NCBI GenBank assembly: GCA_027604705.1
Contig: JADHYV010000117.1
Location: 1 to 42,370 of the forward strand
From: Allomyces arbusculus
Lineage: Eukaryota; Blastocladiomycota; Blastocladiomycetes; Blastocladiales; Blastocladiaceae
Reading direction: 5' to 3'
DNA: 42,370 nt
The notes below the pieces were generated by a model, which did not search any database, was not told the DNA's origin, and worked only from the letters and a program-made list of their open reading frames with translations. The number at the start of each line of letters is the position of its first letter. Within the stretch, counting starts at the first letter, position 1. Positions 33,143 through 42,370 of the stretch are shown here, in pieces. Made by a program: the position numbers and the translations under genes.

Positions 33143-36100
33143 TTACTGCCGGTACGCCGACTCGCCGCGCGGAGGTGGCACATATTGCCCACCCATTTGC
33201 GGGACAGCGTACCCCGGCTGGGGAGACGGCTGCGGCGACGCAGACGGCGAGTAACCATAATACTGCTGTTGCTGCTGCGGTTGCGCGCCCGGTGGCATCA
33301 AATGCTGCGGTTGCTGCTGCTGGTACTGCTGCTGCTGAGAGTATTGTTGCGCGTACTGCTGCTGCGAATACTGCTGCTGTTGTGGCGCCGGTTGTTGATG
33401 CTGCGGCTGTTGCGGGTGCTGCATGGGCGGCGGCGGCGACTGCTGGTGATGTTGCTGCTGCGCGGCCTGCTGCTGCTGTTGCTGCCGGTGCGCAATCTGC
33501 TGGAGCAGGACCGCGGTCGCGCCGAGAATAAATACTTGGCACGATCGCCGCGACTTGTGCGATGCGACGACGAGGCGGCCATTCTTGTCGCACAAAAACT
33601 GCAGCGGCGCGTTCGTGTGCTCAATTACTTGCAGCTTCTCGCCTGTGGCAATGTCGCAAATCTCGACCGAGTTTTCGCAAATTGCAATCACGTAGAGGCC
33701 CGGCACGACGAGGATCTTGGACGGGTATTTTGTCCACCGGAAGGCGGGCGTGTTCGGGATCGGCTGCGCGCGCAAGTTGACGATAAACGTGACAAGCCCA
33801 AATGTAGCCAGGTACCGCCGCTTGGCTGCCGGCACGATCCGCGCGCCGTCCTGGTAGGGCGACACGGCGGCCGCAATCTTGCGGTTGATCGACGTTTGCC
33901 GGCGCACGGTCATGCGCATCGTCTGCAGCACGGCCGCCTCGATCGGCAACTGGTCAAACGTGCGCCACCGCTCGTTCGACTTGGCGGGCGCGCCATTGAC
34001 GCCGCCCTGCGACCGAAACTCGTTTGCGACGTTGATTTCCGTGACCTGCGCGTCCTCGACATTGACAATGTTGGCCTCGGACGTGTAGGTGACGAGCACG
34101 TCACGCACGAAGTAGCCGTCGTGGAAGACCGACGTAAACTTGGGCGTCTCTGGCAGCCAAAACGCCTTGACTTTCATGAATCGCGAGTAGGGCTCCTTGG
34201 CCCACTCGAAGAGCGTCAGTGCGTGGTCGACCGTCACGAGCATGAAAATCGACCCGGCTGTGCGCTCAATGTTCAGGTCGGTTGACCCCTTGGTGCCAGG
34301 AATCTTGATGAAATCGGCCAGCGGGTTGCTCGACCCGTCGACGCCCGCCGTGTACGGGTTGGGGCCAAACAGACTCGCCGACTCAGGCGGTTCGGCCACT
34401 TCGCCATTGAACGCCATGCGAATCAGCTTGCGAATCGAGTTGAGTCGATACTGGCGAACATGGTCGTTTTTGCCCGACCGCGCAACGAGCACGCCATAGT
34501 CCTCGAGCACGGCCATTTGCCGGAACCGCACGCCCTTGATACAGAACACAAAGTTTTGCTGCGCCTGTGCCGACGTCAAGTCGGCCACGAGTAAACCCTT
34601 TTCTGTGCCGAGCAGCAGGTACTGGCCAAAGAAGTCGGAGCAGAGAATTTCCTCGTCGAGAATATACGACTGCTTGGCCTCGATGATCGGCTTGCCGTGC
34701 ACGTCCTGCGGCTGCTCGTTCACGTTCACCTGCACCGCCGAAATCGTCGCGTAACCCGCGGCCGCGGGACTCTGGCCGATATCCTGGCCGTCCGACTGCT
34801 GCACGGCGTACTTGGACGGATCGTCGTCGAAATCAATGTCGATGCGCTGGCCGGCCTTTTTCTTGGCGCGCACCTGCTTGGCCTTTTGGACCAAGTCGGC
34901 GACGAGCTCCTTGCCGCGCAGTCCTTCGGCCTTCAGCAGGAACGGGTGCTGCAGCAGGTCGTCGGCCGATGGGCGTTGCCGTGGGTCGCGCGTCAGGCAG
35001 TACTGAATGAACTCGTTGAGCAGCTTGGTGCGCTTCTTGGCGTTTTTCAGGCCGATCGGCTGGCTGCCCTGCAAGATGATCTTGAGCGCCGTGAAAGGAT
35101 GCTATGTCGTGGGTAGTGTGGGTTGGAGAGTCAGTTGTAGGCCGAGTGTGAGCGCAGAACCAGCATGGCGGGGGTCAGCAACGACAGCGAGCGAGTAAGA
35201 CGGCGCGACACGCACAATATCAGCCAGCGGCGGGCACTTGTCGGCGAGCTCAATGACCATGATGCCCATACTCCAAATGTCCGACTTGGTGTCGTACCAG
35301 TTGTTGCGGTCGTTTTCGGAGCGAATGACCTGGAAGGTGAAAGACAGCATCAGATTCGTGCACAGCAAAGAGAGGAATCGACGAGCGGTACGACGGACCT
35401 CGGGCGCCATCCAAAACGGCGTTCCAATGAATGAGTTGGCGCGCACATTGGGCCCTTTGCATCGCGCCGAGACACCGAAATCAGCTAACGATGGTGGGGG
35501 AGGGGGGACCGAAAATGTGTCAGGTTGGGGGTATGGCGCGCGGAAAGGCAGTAAATGAGCGCACCGAGCTTGACTTCGCCCGACTCGGTCAAGAGCAAGT
35601 TGCCGGCCTTGATATCGCGGTGGATATGGTTGGTCTGGTGGAAATACGCGAGACCCTTGACTGACTCGGCAATGATGACGGAAATGGCCTCCTCGGTGAG
35701 CGGCTTGGGGATCACTTTGGAGCAAAGACACGCGTCAGGGACCCTCGGTTACGCGCACAAAGCAAGTGGAAGGGAAGACGAACAGCTGTATAGCGTGTCG
35801 ACGGAGCCGCCGCCGCAATTTTCCATGGCAATCTGTGCGTGACAACAAGGGATCAGCACCATGAACCACCCGACCACGCACGTACGCGCTCTCACTCAAT
35901 CAACGACTCCACAAACGCACCCACAGGTAGAGCCCCTGCATGTAGGTCGTGTAGAGGCCGACAATGTTGGGGTGGTGACACTCACGCAAAATCTCGACTT
36001 CCTGCCACGTTTCCTTGAGTTCCGACTCCTTCAAGAACACGACCTTGACGGCGGCCATGATATTGCCGAGCGACCGAACGCGGCCGCGATAGACATATCC

Positions 36101-36244
36101 GTAGTTGCCCTTGCCGAGCGTTTCCAGGACTTCAACGTCATTGTCGGGCGGGCCCAACTGCCGCAGCTCCGGAATTTTGTTGTAGATGGCCTGCAGCTTG
36201 GCCGGATTCACGGGCTGCTGCTGCTGCGGCTGTCCGTGCACCAT
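33143..36244 (-). CDS. STE20/germinal-centre (MAP4K-type) kinase with CNH domain
   Basis: This is an upstream MAP-kinase-cascade kinase class; the CNH domain binds small GTPases. Six exons (35921-36244, 35784-35832, 35565-35714, 35399-35484, 35216-35329, 33143-35101) join in exact phase to 893 aa. Kinase landmarks are LGKGNYGYVYRG, Lys67 in AAVKVV, CGGGSVDTL, HRDIKAGN at 156-163, DFG at 176-178, and the STE20 signature NSFIGTPFWMAPEV. The domain ends at RDPRQRPSADDLLQHPFL. After a linker, a citron-homology beta-propeller covers about 385-770 (DEEILCSDFFGQYLLLGTEK, ending near CQVFILGATAV). The last 120 residues are Gln/His/Pro-rich, encoded by CAG/CTG-type runs. Intron 2 has a weak donor (GTTCGT) forced by phase. 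N-terminal kinase plus C-terminal CNH is the GCK-I/TNIK/MAP4K layout. Confidence 0.95.
33238..33490. repeat. CTG/TTG triplet-rich tract coding poly-Gln
   Basis: Dense GCTGCTG, TGTTG and GCTGCGG triplets on the plus strand encode the Gln/His-rich tail of the kinase on the minus strand (runs such as QQQYSQQQYAQQYSQQQ). Imperfect triplet arrays like this vary in length between strains in many fungi. The encoded tail is likely disordered. Confidence 0.75.
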
Positions 36245-36827
36245 GGTGGACGGCGACGCGCAACCGCGAGTGGTTGAGACGGGGCAAGAGGCGAGGTGAC
36301 GGTCGCGGCGCGTTTACAGGAGCGCACCAAGAACAACGGCAGGGTCAAGGTCGTGCGGGTGAAGTCGGCCTCGTCACGTTGCAGCAAGTCGTGTGGCGGC
36401 GCAGCGGTGAGATGGTCGTGGAGCGCGCCCTGCAGCGGCTGGCGTGTTGATGGTTGCCGTTGGCGACAGAGAGCGACTGTGACGGCGGGTTCTGTGGCCG
36501 CGCCGACTGTCGTGAAGACGAAGACCAGGCAAACGCGCAAAACAGATGGAGCAAGAGGCGTTCTCGGTCGACTGGCTCCAGCGTGGCTTTGCCTCGCCGA
36601 CGCTTCTTCCGCAGCGAGATTCGAGCCGGGCCACGGCAACGCTTCACCGGACGCCGCGTGACAACGGCGCAGCGATCACTTTGCCATCAAAGCCCTCTGC
36701 CGCCTGGCACCTCTGGATGCGCGTGGCCGGAACCGTCGACGCGGCATGGTGGAGGGCACTCTTGAAAAGCCGTGAGGCCGGACCGCTCGCTGGCCTAATG
36801 GTCACTGGTCACTGAACTGGACCACAA
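36245..36827. promoter_or_regulatory. Promoter region of the STE20-type kinase
   Basis: These 583 bp upstream of the kinase start keep the G+C-rich character of the gene block and end where composition changes near 36.8 kb. Frames on both strands (up to 143 codons) are Arg/Ser-rich without motifs. Nothing else is recognised. Confidence 0.45.
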
Positions 36828-37200
36828 TTACAAGGCATGGGATGCAGAGACTGAAATCTGGGGGGAAAATCTATCGATTGTGCTCCGGCACCACGCCACC
36901 AACGGCACAATTATGCGCGACACGCTCAATCTGCCGTGCACTTCCACATCGGGCCCATTGCGGTACAAGATCCAATAACCGGTCAAGACACTTGCTGGTT
37001 CGAGTACGACCGACACAGTCAATGACTTGCTCAGGGACACGTCGCTGCAGTCCTTGCACAAGCATGTGCGTCTTGATCCGGGTGCTGAAAATCGCGCCTG
37101 AAACAATCGCGGAGACGGTGTGCAAGGTTGGTGGGGTTCCAGTGCAAGCTGTTGTCAGCCACGGCAGGCAGCAGTGGTGTGTCGCTGGAACACAATAGGG
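36828..37200 (-). pseudogene. Decayed DUF11-like surface-protein repeat
   Basis: A minus-strand frame reads DVSLSKSLTVSVVLEPASVL, then TGYWILYRNGPDVEVHGRLS. This fits the DUF11/conserved-repeat pattern (an Ig-like surface domain): a beta strand, a Pro, then aromatic-I-x-x-x-NGP, then a strand ending near S/D. A preceding piece in another frame (TPPTLHTVSAIVSG) fits the end of the neighbouring repeat. No intact gene runs through, and no ATG, signal peptide or anchor is seen. I take it as the relic of a host adhesin-type gene. The family call is by pattern recognition only. Confidence 0.35.
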
Positions 37201-37389
37201 AGAATGTGCTTGAGGAGGGTGAGGTGCCAAGCACGGCCCCATTGCTGCTGCCGCTCGCCATCGGGGAGATGAAAGGCAAGAAGCAAGGTGCAATGCGCAA
37301 TGGGGTGAACCAGGACAAGCTGGCCAATTGCTTGGGTTGTGGCCCCATAACAGCCATGGGCAAGTGGATCAATTGCGTACTGATGTGAT

Positions 37390-38590
37390 GGCAATTATCT
37401 CAGCGCTCAACAAGGTGGAGAAGATGGACGCGCAACTGAACAAGGACGCGGCGTGGGGTATGGAGGTGGGGACAGGTTTGACGATCAAGATGCAGTTGAA
37501 GAGGATAGTGCCTATTGGGCATGACCAAGCCCTGGTCAATGTCGCTCCTGCCTTGCCCCAAATTACCGCTGCTGAATACGGTCAGGGCTGCTGTTTATAT
37601 TGCAAACGGTTACGCAGAGTTCGATCCTGAGCAGGTGCGATTTGTGGGGACGAGTCAGCCGGACAATGTCATTGCAGATGGCACAACAAATACGCCATTT
37701 GCATCAACTGTGAATCAGCCACCAGCAAGTACGTTAACGCCCATGATTAGCGCATATATCTTTACCCATCATTCATGTTTCGCCCGTGTCACATTCATAC
37801 TCTGATGGAAGAACTCCTTCCCTCGTCAAAGGCTTCTCAACTCACGCACCAGAGCTTCAATCAAGACACCTGCTTCATCTGTCCCACATCAGGATTGGCA
37901 CGTCACCAGATCAGCGTCTGACCGCTTGCACCGTGATTGGCCTGCGTTTGACGACTTGCACTTGCCACAAAGATGAAGTCCATTGTGCCAACAACCATGT
38001 CTTACTTTCGCCCCTACACGGTGCCATTTGTTGCAACCTTGTCACCGCACAAGAAGCTGAGCACCACCAACTGGCAGATCACGTTGAGGTACATGCGCAG
38101 CATAGGGCCCATGCACAATCTGTTGCTGGATACGGCCAATGGAGGAGTCTCATTTGCCATGCCGCGGTCTCACAAGTGCATTCTCTTGCATTCAGGCAAC
38201 GTTCAGGGTCTCGAAAGACTGACCATTCCAATTCCACATGTTGTGTCTTGCACTGAGTTCATGCACATTGTGGTGGGCCTGACCTTGTTGTCAGTACGCT
38301 GCCATCTCTATGATTCTGAACTTGACTCGCGTGGAATGCTTGCTCACTCTCTTGTGCTTAAACATTGGGTCCGACTGGCGGTGTATGGTTGTGACCAGGA
38401 CGATTTCGCCATGCATTTGCACTCCACGCGGGTCAGTGTCTTTGTGCTCCACAACATTCCTGGCAGTGTGCATCGAGTGGAGTGCGTCACCTCTTGCTTG
38501 TGCACAGTATCAAGGGTGAGGGGGGTGGGCAAGGTGCTGTTTCTGTCCGGGAAGACGAGCAAGTGCGTTATTATACTGGTCATGCATTGA
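37390..38590 (+). pseudogene. Decayed DUF11-like repeats, plus strand
   Basis: Short plus-strand frames in series resemble successive DUF11-type units. Near 37420-37560: DAQLNKDAAWGMEVGTGLTI, then MQLKRIVPIGHDQALVNVA. Near 37590-37730: ANGYAEFDPEQ, then NTPFASTVNQPP, like the linker after a repeat. Near 38020-38160: SPHKKLSTTNWQITLRYMRS, then IGPMHNLLLDTANGGVSFAM. The frames are closed by stops and shifts, so no full protein is encoded. The orientation is opposite to the relic at 36.8-37.2 kb. Composition is less G+C-rich than in the gene block. The coding-like pieces are fairly clear; the family call is tentative. Confidence 0.35.
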
Positions 38591-39210
38591 CTGGTAAGCT
38601 TTAACAAGTCAACTGACACGAATCAGGTCATTAACACGCAGAATGGCCTTTGTGATGTGACACTGACATCCAAGAGCCTTGGCATGCACAGCTTGACCAG
38701 CCAGTATTTTGGCAACCACAAGCTGCAGATGCGTTCTTCAGCTGTGCTTGCTTTCTGCGTTGAGTGGTCACTTCAATCTCTGATCCTCCCCAGGTTTGGC
38801 AAGATCACTTGCCCGCCGAGTTGTAAAGAAATTGAACTCACTGATCTATGTGATTACCGATAAGCTGGAGTGACCAAACCAGGGTGGTATGTTGTGTGTG
38901 TTCTTTTGGTGTCAATCACAAAAACAATGAAATGGTCAACTTTGTTCATTTATGTACATGCTTGCTCTCAGGTGATATGAGGCAATCGAGTCTCATTTCT
39001 CTTGATGAGCACAAGTATCAACCATGCAACAGACTGAGCACCAAAGTGTGAACCATGCATCAGTGGCAAGGCATGACTGTCATCGATGGTGGCCACATAA
39101 CACTTGGTAAACAAGCATACAATACCTCGACAGAAACGAAGATGCGAGCTGAAATAACGCGAATGGCGAGTATAGGCACCCCCGCCCCCCATTGAGACAC
39201 GTCTTGCTCT
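38591..39210. other. Relic-bearing stretch, no intact gene
   Basis: A plus-strand frame at 38657-38863 (DVTLTSKSLGMHSLTSQYFG in its extended form from about 38640) could be another decayed unit of the same repeat family. The rest, to 39210, is A+T-richer DNA with nothing recognised. Confidence 0.25.
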
Positions 39211-39770
39211 GATCCGCTTGTTGCTTACTGTACCTGACGCTCTGGAGAGTTTTGTGCTTGAAGCAGGTGACGTGCCTGTGCGCACCAAATCAGTAGCATT
39301 TGAAAATGCCATGTTGCCACTGGCCCAGTCAAAGCATGCGGCCCCATTGGTCGATATTGTGAAATCGACTGTCAAGGTGCTGTTGCCACTGCCTCTGGCT
39401 GCAGTTGATTTGGGTGGACATGCAGACTGCAAACGTGGCGTTTGGTGTTGCAACCAACGTAATGGAAACACATCATTTTTGCGTGCACAGACGTGGCAGC
39501 AACTGGCAAGCCTGTTAAGGTGCTGCCCGACATGACTTCTAGCTTGCAGGGCCACGCTTATACTGTCGCTCTTGCCATGGAATTGGAGTCGTTACTTCCC
39601 GACGCGAAAAAGAGCAAAGACAGAGCGGCGCAGCCAATTTTGGCGCAAGACAACCGTGGTCTATTGCCAGTTGCTCACGAGCATGAAGGCGACATTGAGG
39701 ATTGTGAGGTTAGTGCTCATGGCGCTGATATTTCGTGTGACTTGCTTCCGCCAACCCCATAAGCACCAGA
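39211..39770 (+). pseudogene. Further decayed surface-protein pieces
   Basis: Plus-strand frames at 39218-39535 (LTVPDALESFVLEAGDVPVR, later AAVDLGGHADCKRGV) and 39493-39762 (KPVKVLPDMTSSLQGHAYTV, later a charged stretch with QPILAQDNRG) have natural-looking composition but no start, anchor or complete domain. They may belong to the same decayed host gene as the pieces at 37.4-38.6 kb. The antisense frame over the first piece is Ser/Thr-rich and also open, so strand is uncertain. Confidence 0.25.
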
Positions 39771-40007
39771 GCCCATTAGCTCGTGGTGCGCACCGTCGAC
39801 GCCCAGCACTGCCCATATTCCAGAAGACCGCGCGCATTGTGACTGTCCGTTCTTTCGTGGCTCTGTGAAAAGAGCAAGTGCAGCGCCAAGGAGTGCACCA
39901 GCAACGCCAACCCAAAACGTGTGCCCTAGTCGCACCACATTTATTGGCACGCTGTTGCCATGCAAGGTCTTGGCCACAGGTGCTGGCGGTGCAGTCTCAG
40001 CCAGCAC
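39717..40007 (-). CDS. Possible membrane-anchor fragment
   Basis: A minus-strand frame of about 96 codons has one clear hydrophobic span (FWVGVAGALLGAALALF) followed by a basic ARSS/EPRKNG side. This is the look of the C-terminal anchor of a type I surface protein. It is short, lacks an ATG in good context, and lies opposite the end of a plus-strand relic. It may be the stop-transfer end of a decayed minus-strand gene or chance. Confidence 0.22.
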   Translation of the reverse strand: MLAETAPPAPVAKTLHGNSVPINVVRLGHTFWVGVAGALLGAALALFTEPRKNGQSQCARSSGIWAVLGVDGAHHELMGSGAYGVGGSKSHEISAP

Positions 40008-40660
40008 ATGAGCGGGCTAAGGGCAGTGTATGACTTTACGCAGGACTCTGAAAACATGCGCATGACGTTTACTATGCCATCGAGCATCCCAGTGTACACG
40101 ATTCGAAGCTTAATATGTCATCCCAGTTCGGCTAATGACGCTTCTTCTCTTAAATAATAGTCTTGTCCATCGTGCTGGGCAGTCTGCCCACGTTGTTGTG
40201 GGTGAGATGGGAATTTCGGTCCGTTCTTCCTAGTCTGTATTTTGCGCTAGGCCTGTCTTTGATGGACCATCTCAACCTAGTCGCCACTGCTCACACCGTA
40301 TGCTCTTATTCTCTCCTCTCGCATCTCGAATCAATTGCGGACGAACAGCAACTCGCGGGGCTCTGTTCCTTGTACGCCCCGCAAAGCAAAGAAATGCGAA
40401 ACAATAACCGACCTTGCCAGAGGTTGACGTGGCTCTCTGCTTGTTGTCCAAGAACAGGTCGAAACACACCAACGACCGCCATTGTTTGCAGTGATATAAT
40501 TGATCAGACCGCAGCGCCGCACAATAAATGTTTGGAGTGAACTGTGCCAGTGCTGAACGAAAGAGGCTCTGCAAAGCCTGAGATTTAAAAAACTCTGAAA
40601 GGGCGGTGCGGGATTGTGCAAAGACAACGGGCCACAGAGTCAGGCCAAGGGTACTTCACC
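40008..40660. other. Gap without a recognised gene
   Basis: Open frames up to about 125 codons occur on both strands, but none shows a motif, signal peptide or protein-like repeat pattern. The piece MRMTFTMPSSIPVYT (about 40055-40100) faintly recalls the surface-repeat relics. Nothing else was seen. Confidence 0.4.
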
Positions 40661-41064
40661 ATGGGCCCACTGATCTACTCGATGGCCGAGAACGTCGACT
40701 TGCGCAACCATGCGCGCTGGAACTCCTTGCGTCCGCGGTTCCCACCTTGCGGTGTGAATTCGATCTCGAGCTGATTCGAGCAAGAGCGGAAGTGGCCCCA
40801 CTTCTCGGCGCTGGCCTCACCTGCGACGAGCTTGGCTCAATGACTTCCTCAACTGGCTCCAGCCGACGGATCCCGAGGACGGGTCCGAGGAAGGTGCCCG
40901 CGTGCTGTTCGCGGCGGCGCAAGAGCCCACGCGAGCGATGTGATCCGGCCGTCGATTACATTGGCGAATGTGGCCCGTGCGTCGAGTCCGGCGTCTGGCG
41001 GCCGACCGATTTGGAGGGCGTGATCGATGCGCTCAGCGACCAGACTGAAATTATGCATCATTAA
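40661..41064 (+). pseudogene. Fragmentary gene of unknown family
   Basis: Three protein-like plus-strand pieces lie in line but in different frames: MGPLIYSMAENVDLRNHARW (40661-40774), RRAWLNDFLNWLQPTDPEDG with EEGARVLFAAAQEP (40824-40943), and DPAVDYIGECGPCVESGVWR ending at 41064. No splice pair joins them convincingly, so a broken gene is the simpler reading, though an undetected spliced gene is possible. The family is not recognised. It lies 650 bp upstream of the NTPase gene and is on the same strand. Confidence 0.3.
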
Positions 41065-41065
41065 A

Positions 41066-41709
41066 TGACGTTTTGATATCATAGTGTGACTTGATCATCA
41101 GAGCCAAAAACTGAAATGCATACTCGCGGCCGGAGGGGGAGGGTGAGCAGCGGCGAGCAGTGGTGGGCCGGCGGGAGCAGTTTCGACGTCGACTGGCAAA
41201 AAGCAAAAGGACTTCGGTGACGTGGATCAGGGGAGCACAGGACGTGGATGCAGCCACCTCAGTGAGAGACATCGCGACACATTCTGTGATCAAAGGCCGG
41301 ATTGCGCCAACCGCAGCCGTTCTGCATCGCACTGGCCGGCCATCGTCGCCCACGACTGCCCACGGCGCAATTCTGCTCTGCAACCGAGGACCGCCAGCAT
41401 TCGTCTGGTTTGATCAGCATCAGTGATTTGCGCCAACTCGACAGCCACCCGCGCCGGCTCAGCCTCCATCACTATTTGCCGACCGCGCTACCAGACCTTG
41501 CAGCCCCGCTCGCACAGCAGGGCACCCACGCAATTCGCCAACGCTGGTATCCATCGGCTTGAACATGCTGCTTCGAAAATGTCAACGAACACATGCTGCA
41601 ATCACGACGTAGAAACAGACCACGAACCTTTGCGCCATGGCCAAGTCGACTATTTTACCGATGGACATCAGCAAAATGAAACACGGTTTGTTGACTTGTC
41701 AAGGATGTG
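41066..41709. other. Spacer upstream of the P-loop NTPase
   Basis: These 644 bp hold no supported gene. The NTPase promoter and possibly a short 5' exon should lie here: a frame starting ATG near 41662 (MDISKMKHGLLTCQGCD) ends close to acceptor-like CACTCAG and GTCATAG sites downstream, but the link is not provable. Confidence 0.4.
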
Positions 41710-42370
41710 ATGTGTGGCCTCTGCTCACTTGGCTTGGTCCTTCACTCAGACAACCAACTGTCAATCCTCGTGGGGGTCATAGCCGAATTTTTGCGCAACT
41801 GCAACAGGCGTGAAGAGTTCATCGACAGCTGCAAGTATATCATCAATGCCCTCAACGTCAACGATGCCGCCAAGCTGATTGCGATTGCTGCCGCCGAGCT
41901 GGTACCTGCTGATGCAGAGCGCCAACTCGATGACTTCTTCAAGTTGTTCCCCGGTGCGCTCACGTCGAATTCTGGGTTTGGCGACGCGACGGACCGGCCT
42001 GAGGTCAAAAAGCTGCTGGGCGAGCTCCTTGGCACGTTTGAGCAGCTCTTCGATGCCGAAATCGTCGACCCGCCAGTCAGGGGCTGCGGCACCACGGTTT
42101 TTCGTGATTTTGCTGCGAAGATTGGCAAGCTTGCCAGTCAGTCCGATCCGAGCCAGAATTACTTTCCCGGTGCGACTGCTTCATGTTTTCTGTTGGGTGG
42201 ACGTTTGAGCACTGACATTTTTTCTTCTTTTCCTTTTGGCTAGGCACCGCCGTAATCCAAAGCTCGGGTTTTGGCAAGAGTCGCATATCAACGGAGGCCC
42301 TCGCCAGCACGGGCACCTACACGCTCTACCTCAACATGAACAAGGAGGACTCGACCGGGTATCCGCGTCC
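41710..42370 (+). CDS. P-loop NTPase, Crinkler-like class, cut by the window edge
   Basis: Exon 41710-42169 joins at GT-AG (intron 42170-42243) to an exon that is still open at the right edge. The first exon encodes amphipathic helices (VGVIAEFLRNCNRREEFIDS, KKLLGELLGTFEQLF). The join gives FPGTAVIQSSGFGKSRISTE, a Walker A variant (SSGFGKSR), and shortly after NKEDSTGYP. An SSGxGKSR followed by an STGYP motif is typical, from memory, of the P-loop NTPase domains in Crinkler-like and related expanded families of chytrids and arbuscular fungi. Walker B and the rest lie outside the window. The N-terminus is uncertain: no secretion signal is visible, and an upstream exon is possible. The gene looks intact as far as it goes. 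Confidence 0.7.

Noticed and set aside
36828-41700. Reading the broken right-hand region as a transposon or endogenous virus.
   Set aside because: No terminal repeats, transposase or integrase motifs, reverse transcriptase or capsid-like segments were seen. The protein-like pieces fit decayed host surface-protein genes better.

Overview
The window is the left end of a eukaryotic chromosome or scaffold, most likely from a zoosporic, early-diverging fungus of chytrid or blastocladiomycete grade. The evidence is a C-rich telomeric tract at the 5' end, G+C-rich DNA, dense genes with many short GT-AG introns, a fungal riboflavin-pathway gene (RIB3), fungal-type kinases and an FKBP, and P-loop NTPase and DUF11-like relics at the right. 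The phylum is inference. No viral, LTR or Polinton element was recognised, and no tRNA, rRNA or CRISPR array.

Layout. 1-265 is an irregular telomere repeat (T2-8 AGG on the G strand). 266-3672 is subtelomeric: one doubtful membrane ORF, one broken gene fragment and a 71-bp tandem duplication. 3673-36244 is a normal gene-dense block: SURF4/Erv29 cargo receptor (-), nucleolar FKBP Fpr3/4 type (+), CaM-kinase (+), coiled-coil protein (-), RIB3 (-), secreted GPI-type Cys-rich protein (-), inositol polyphosphate multikinase (-), large acidic protein (+), MCT-type MFS transporter (-), single-pass surface protein (+), sphingomyelin-synthase-family enzyme (+), Ala/Gln-rich protein with an HTH-like segment (+), and a germinal-centre STE20 kinase with a CNH domain (-). 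From about 36.8 kb the DNA looks less G+C-rich and the frames are broken. This part seems to hold decayed DUF11-like surface-protein repeats and other gene fragments. At 41.7 kb an intact-looking P-loop NTPase begins and runs off the right edge.

Most genes were rebuilt by splicing: 26 introns could be placed, nearly all 53-153 nt (one 228 nt), with phases that join conserved protein segments exactly. Their donors share an unusual GTRCGT preference. Function is mixed housekeeping (secretory pathway, Ca2+ and MAP4K signalling, inositol phosphate, sphingolipid and riboflavin metabolism) rather than one pathway. The most novel items are the telomere repeat, the HTH-like segment in the Ala/Gln-rich protein, the four-exon coiled-coil gene, and the decayed-repeat/NTPase region at the right.
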